A stretch of 7,493 nucleotides of DNA from Thermoplasmatales archaeon UBA582 (lineage in GTDB: Archaea; Thermoplasmatota; Thermoplasmata; Thermoplasmatales; Thermoplasmataceae): assembly GCA_002502705.1 (NCBI GenBank), contig DAQB01000117.1, positions 1 to 7,493 on the forward strand, in the 5' to 3' direction. The position numbers and the translations under genes were made by a program. Under the pieces are notes generated by a model. It searched no databases. It saw nothing but the letters and a program-made list of their open reading frames with translations, and had not been told where the DNA came from. Shown one piece after another: positions 5,790 through 7,493 of the stretch. Numbering within the stretch: the stretch's first letter is position 1; each line of letters opens with the position of its first letter.

Positions 5790-6164
5790 ATGGAAAATAT
5801 AGAAATTGAATCACGGTTTACTTTTGGAGAAACTGTCGAGAAACTTCGTAGATCAGTAGAGGAAAACGGTCTGAAAGTGTTGGCTTCGATAGATGCTCAG
5901 GTAAATCTAAGCAGGATAGGCATAAAGATCGGAGGAAACCAGATCCTGGAGATTTTCCATCCAAATCTTGCAGCCGAGGTCTTTGGAAAAGATATCAGGG
6001 CAGGGATAATTCCACCACTCAGGATCTACATTTACGAGGATGCTGGTAAGACCTATGTGATCGCACAGAATGCTTCAGATCTATTCAGCAAATATAACGG
6101 GTTGTCAGATCTTGGTAAAAGGCTTGATCAGATGCTTGTTTCCATAGTGCATTCTGTAACGTAG
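5790..6164 (+). CDS. DUF302 protein, third gene of the mercury operon
   Basis: A 124-residue protein with the DUF302 pattern: an amphipathic N-terminal helix (TVEKLRRSVEENGLKVL, 15-31), ASIDAQ, then ILEIFHPNLAAEVFGKDIRAGIIPPLRIYIYED (52-84), the most conserved part of the family, and a C-terminal helix. DUF302 proteins are small soluble proteins of unsettled function; in bacteria and archaea they often sit beside metal or sulfur genes, but no reaction is established. It begins only 5 nt after the merA stop, with an SD over that stop, so co-expression with merA is very likely. It has no cysteine, so direct thiol binding of mercury is not expected; His57 and His121 are the only histidines. It ends a three-gene operon facing the convergent DUF1801 gene. 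Confidence 0.85.
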   Translation: MENIEIESRFTFGETVEKLRRSVEENGLKVLASIDAQVNLSRIGIKIGGNQILEIFHPNLAAEVFGKDIRAGIIPPLRIYIYEDAGKTYVIAQNASDLFSKYNGLSDLGKRLDQMLVSIVHSVT

Positions 6165-6228
6165 CATGTAGCATCCCCGTTATCATATGAAATAAATTAA
6201 GGGGGAAATACACATAAAGTTAAATTTC

Positions 6229-6251
6229 CAATCTAATTTTGAATTTGATTG
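6229..6251. terminator. AT-rich dyad between convergent genes, possible bidirectional terminator
   Basis: CAATC-T-AATT, loop TTG, AATT-T-GATTG forms a stem with nine pairs and one T-T mismatch. It lies between the ends of the DUF302 gene (plus) and the DUF1801 gene (minus). The stem is weak and archaeal termination depends more on U-runs, so the role is only suggested by location. Confidence 0.33.
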
Positions 6252-6269
6252 AATAATTAAAAGAGACGA

Positions 6270-6755
6270 TTATTCGCTTACTTTATTTCGATGTGTTAAG
6301 ATGACTGCCTGCTTCACAATAGATGCAAGTGCAGAAGGATCTATTTTGCTGTTTTCATAGTAATCCACCGCCCGAACAGTCCTGCTGTCCATTCTGGAAT
6401 TGAATATATTTAGTTCATCCCTGATTGCAGCACCCTTTGGGAATGTCAGCCTGACAGATTTCTTCAGAACGTTCGCAATACATATTATCCCACCGGCAGA
6501 CCACACTGGAACCCCTGCAGGGTTTGAAGGTTTTTTCCATTTTACCTCCTCAATAATTGAAGGATCAGCATTCTTGATTATTGTACGGAGATCAGAAAGG
6601 ATCTGCCCTCTCCATTCATTGAAAGATGCGATTATTTTGTCGATCTGGCATGACGCAGATATTTCGTCGTTCACAACACCATGTTTTTCTATGGTGAATC
6701 CTGGTCTTTCCTTCAGGTTTTTCCCCTTTAAACGAATGCGCGTGATATTCTTCAT
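6270..6755 (-). CDS. DUF1801 (YdhG-like) domain protein
   Basis: A 161-residue protein whose residues 37-152 match the DUF1801 fold: FNEWRGQILSDLRTIIKNADPSIIEEVKWKKPS (45-77), a following beta region with the pattern VPVWSAGGIICIANVLKKSVRLTFPKGAA (82-110), and RTVRAVDYYENSKID (125-139). Family members include the Bacillus frataxin-like protein and YdhG, but most have no known role and no iron function can be claimed here. The first 36 residues (KNLKERPGFTIEKHGVVND) are a basic extension that is not part of the usual domain. The start is well fixed: AAAGGAGATT lies 8 nt upstream of the ATG, and a TATA-like box predicts a leader of about 30 nt. The gene is separate from the upstream aquaporin gene by 190 bp. 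Confidence 0.83.
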   Translation of the reverse strand: MKNITRIRLKGKNLKERPGFTIEKHGVVNDEISASCQIDKIIASFNEWRGQILSDLRTIIKNADPSIIEEVKWKKPSNPAGVPVWSAGGIICIANVLKKSVRLTFPKGAAIRDELNIFNSRMDSRTVRAVDYYENSKIDPSALASIVKQAVILTHRNKVSE

Positions 6756-6760
6756 AATGG

Positions 6761-6770
6761 AATCTCCTTT
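6761..6770 (-). promoter_or_regulatory. Shine-Dalgarno for the DUF1801 gene
   Basis: The minus strand reads AAAGGAGATT, with GGAG 8 nt before the ATG at 6755. It confirms the long form of the protein rather than a later GTG at codon 28. Confidence 0.6.
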
Positions 6771-6806
6771 TCAACGGCACAAATTGTATCCAAATACAGT
6801 TTAAGA

Positions 6807-6815
6807 TATTTAAAA
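6807..6815 (-). promoter_or_regulatory. TATA-like box for the DUF1801 gene
   Basis: TTTTAAATA on the minus strand predicts a start point near 6785, giving a leader of about 30 nt that contains the SD. This differs from the leaderless arrangement of the DUF427 and HxlR genes. Confidence 0.42.
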
Positions 6816-6945
6816 TGTCTGCTGTATACCTGACTTCTTTATTAATTGCAAATAGTCCCGGAACCCTTTGGCTAGATTTCCTTCAAATTTTAAACTATCA
6901 ATTGTAATTAAGAGCCTGGTTGCAAGCAATGAATGAAGAAACGAT
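6810..6945 (-). other. Aquaporin-DUF1801 intergenic region with a short protein-like reading frame
   Basis: Minus-strand frame ending in a TAA at 6812-6810 is open through this whole region and into the aquaporin gene. Outside the aquaporin its last 40 or so residues (including DSLKFEGNLAKGFRDYLQLI) look protein-like, but no ATG opens it here; a TTG near 6925 is the only evident start and no convincing SD was found. It may be the tail of a decayed gene, or chance. Confidence 0.2.
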
Positions 6946-7493
6946 TCAAACTGGCAATGGATCAGAAAGATGAATCTTTGTCTTTTCCCGATAAATGAAC
7001 TTATACGATAATGCACCAAGCGTGCCGCCAGCAATCGGTGCCACCCAGTATATCCACTGGTAATACTGTTCCTTGAAAAGTATCCCTGAAAGTATTGCAG
7101 GACCAAATGACCTTGCAGGGTTGATTGAACCTCCGCTGACAGTTCCAAGCATGAATATCATTATAGAAACATATATTCCGATAACAACTGCAATTACAGC
7201 TGTGTTTGTAGTCCTTGATGTTATTCCCATTATAGTCCACAGGAAGAAGAAAGTCATTACGAATTCGCCAAAAAATGCAACATACGGCCCTCTAATACCA
7301 GGAATCGTTGCGCCGAACTGCACAGCATCGGCAGTGCTGTAACCAAACAGCACCGATACAGTTCCAGATGCGAGCACGGCGCCAAGAAGCTGCGAAATGA
7401 TGTATGGAACAACATTTTTTCCAGGAAAGCGTCCAGCAACAAAAAGTGAAAAGGTTACCGCCGGATTGACATGGCCGCCGGACATATTAGCCA
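6946..7493 (-). CDS. Aquaporin (MIP family, AqpM-like), N-terminus beyond the right edge
   Basis: The visible protein runs from Ala-Asn just before MSGGHVNPA to a TGA at 6948-6946; the frame is open to the window edge, so the first two membrane helices are missing and the internal ATG at 7485 is not the start. Numbered from that Met, the first NPA box is at 7-9 and the second, in SGGSINPARSFGPAI, at 122-124. Membrane segments lie at about 26-47, 69-87, 97-114 and 144-164, the order expected for helices 3-6. Selectivity-filter positions counted back from Arg125 are Ile110 and Gly119. Methanothermobacter AqpM has Ile187 and Ser196 at these places, so the pore is AqpM-like rather than a His-type water channel. 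Substrate could be water, glycerol or small uncharged gases. No partner gene is visible downstream. Confidence 0.93.
   Translation of the reverse strand, partial: ANMSGGHVNPAVTFSLFVAGRFPGKNVVPYIISQLLGAVLASGTVSVLFGYSTADAVQFGATIPGIRGPYVAFFGEFVMTFFFLWTIMGITSRTTNTAVIAVVIGIYVSIMIFMLGTVSGGSINPARSFGPAILSGILFKEQYYQWIYWVAPIAGGTLGALSYKFIYREKTKIHLSDPLPV

Noticed and set aside
2723..6220. The ten-base word ACACATAAAG occurring at gene ends near 2723 and 6210
   Set aside because: In a window of this length dozens of ten-base repeats are expected by chance, and the flanks do not match.
6400..6804. 134-codon plus-strand frame opposite the DUF1801 gene
   Set aside because: It is antisense to a clear DUF1801 domain with a strong SD; its content is a by-product of that gene.
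1..7493. tRNA, rRNA, CRISPR arrays, transposases or integration sites
   Set aside because: No cloverleaf with a TTCRA arm, no regularly spaced repeats and no transposase or integrase motif were seen on reading both strands.

Overview
The window looks like chromosomal DNA of an archaeon, most likely an acidophilic member of the Thermoplasmatales or a relative. This is an inference from gene style. Several operon-leading genes have TATA-like boxes about 24-29 nt before the start codon and no Shine-Dalgarno (leaderless style). Genes inside operons have GGAG or GGTGA sites. AGG, AGA and ATA codons are common, and the gene families (archaeal-type MerA, HxlR regulator, AqpM-like aquaporin, tandem MutS-like ATPases) fit. 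No rRNA, tRNA, CRISPR array, insertion sequence or origin was seen.

Layout, left to right: (1) On the minus strand, two paralogous MutS-like ATPase genes, the second cut by the window start, joined by a TGATG stop/start overlap and a strong SD. (2) A gene-free stretch of about 417 bp with TATA-like sites and an inverted repeat. (3) On the minus strand, a DUF427 protein and a LigB/DODA-type class III extradiol dioxygenase homologue that seems to lack some metal ligands. (4) A compact mercury-resistance locus: an HxlR-type winged-helix regulator (minus), a 51-bp divergent intergenic region with a dyad, then on the plus strand a stand-alone HMA (NmerA-like) protein, mercuric reductase MerA and a DUF302 protein. 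(5) On the minus strand, a DUF1801 protein and the C-terminal three quarters of an aquaporin that runs off the right edge.

The mercury locus is the most coherent unit. The cytosolic HMA protein would bind Hg(II) through its CxxC pair and pass it to MerA, which uses NADPH and FAD to reduce it to Hg(0). The HxlR protein, with two N-terminal cysteines, is the obvious candidate sensor in place of MerR or ArsR. The DUF302 protein is translationally coupled to merA and has no known job here. No transporter (MerT/C/F), merB or TRASH-type MerH is visible. Left to right the rest is housekeeping or poorly characterised single genes with their own promoters.
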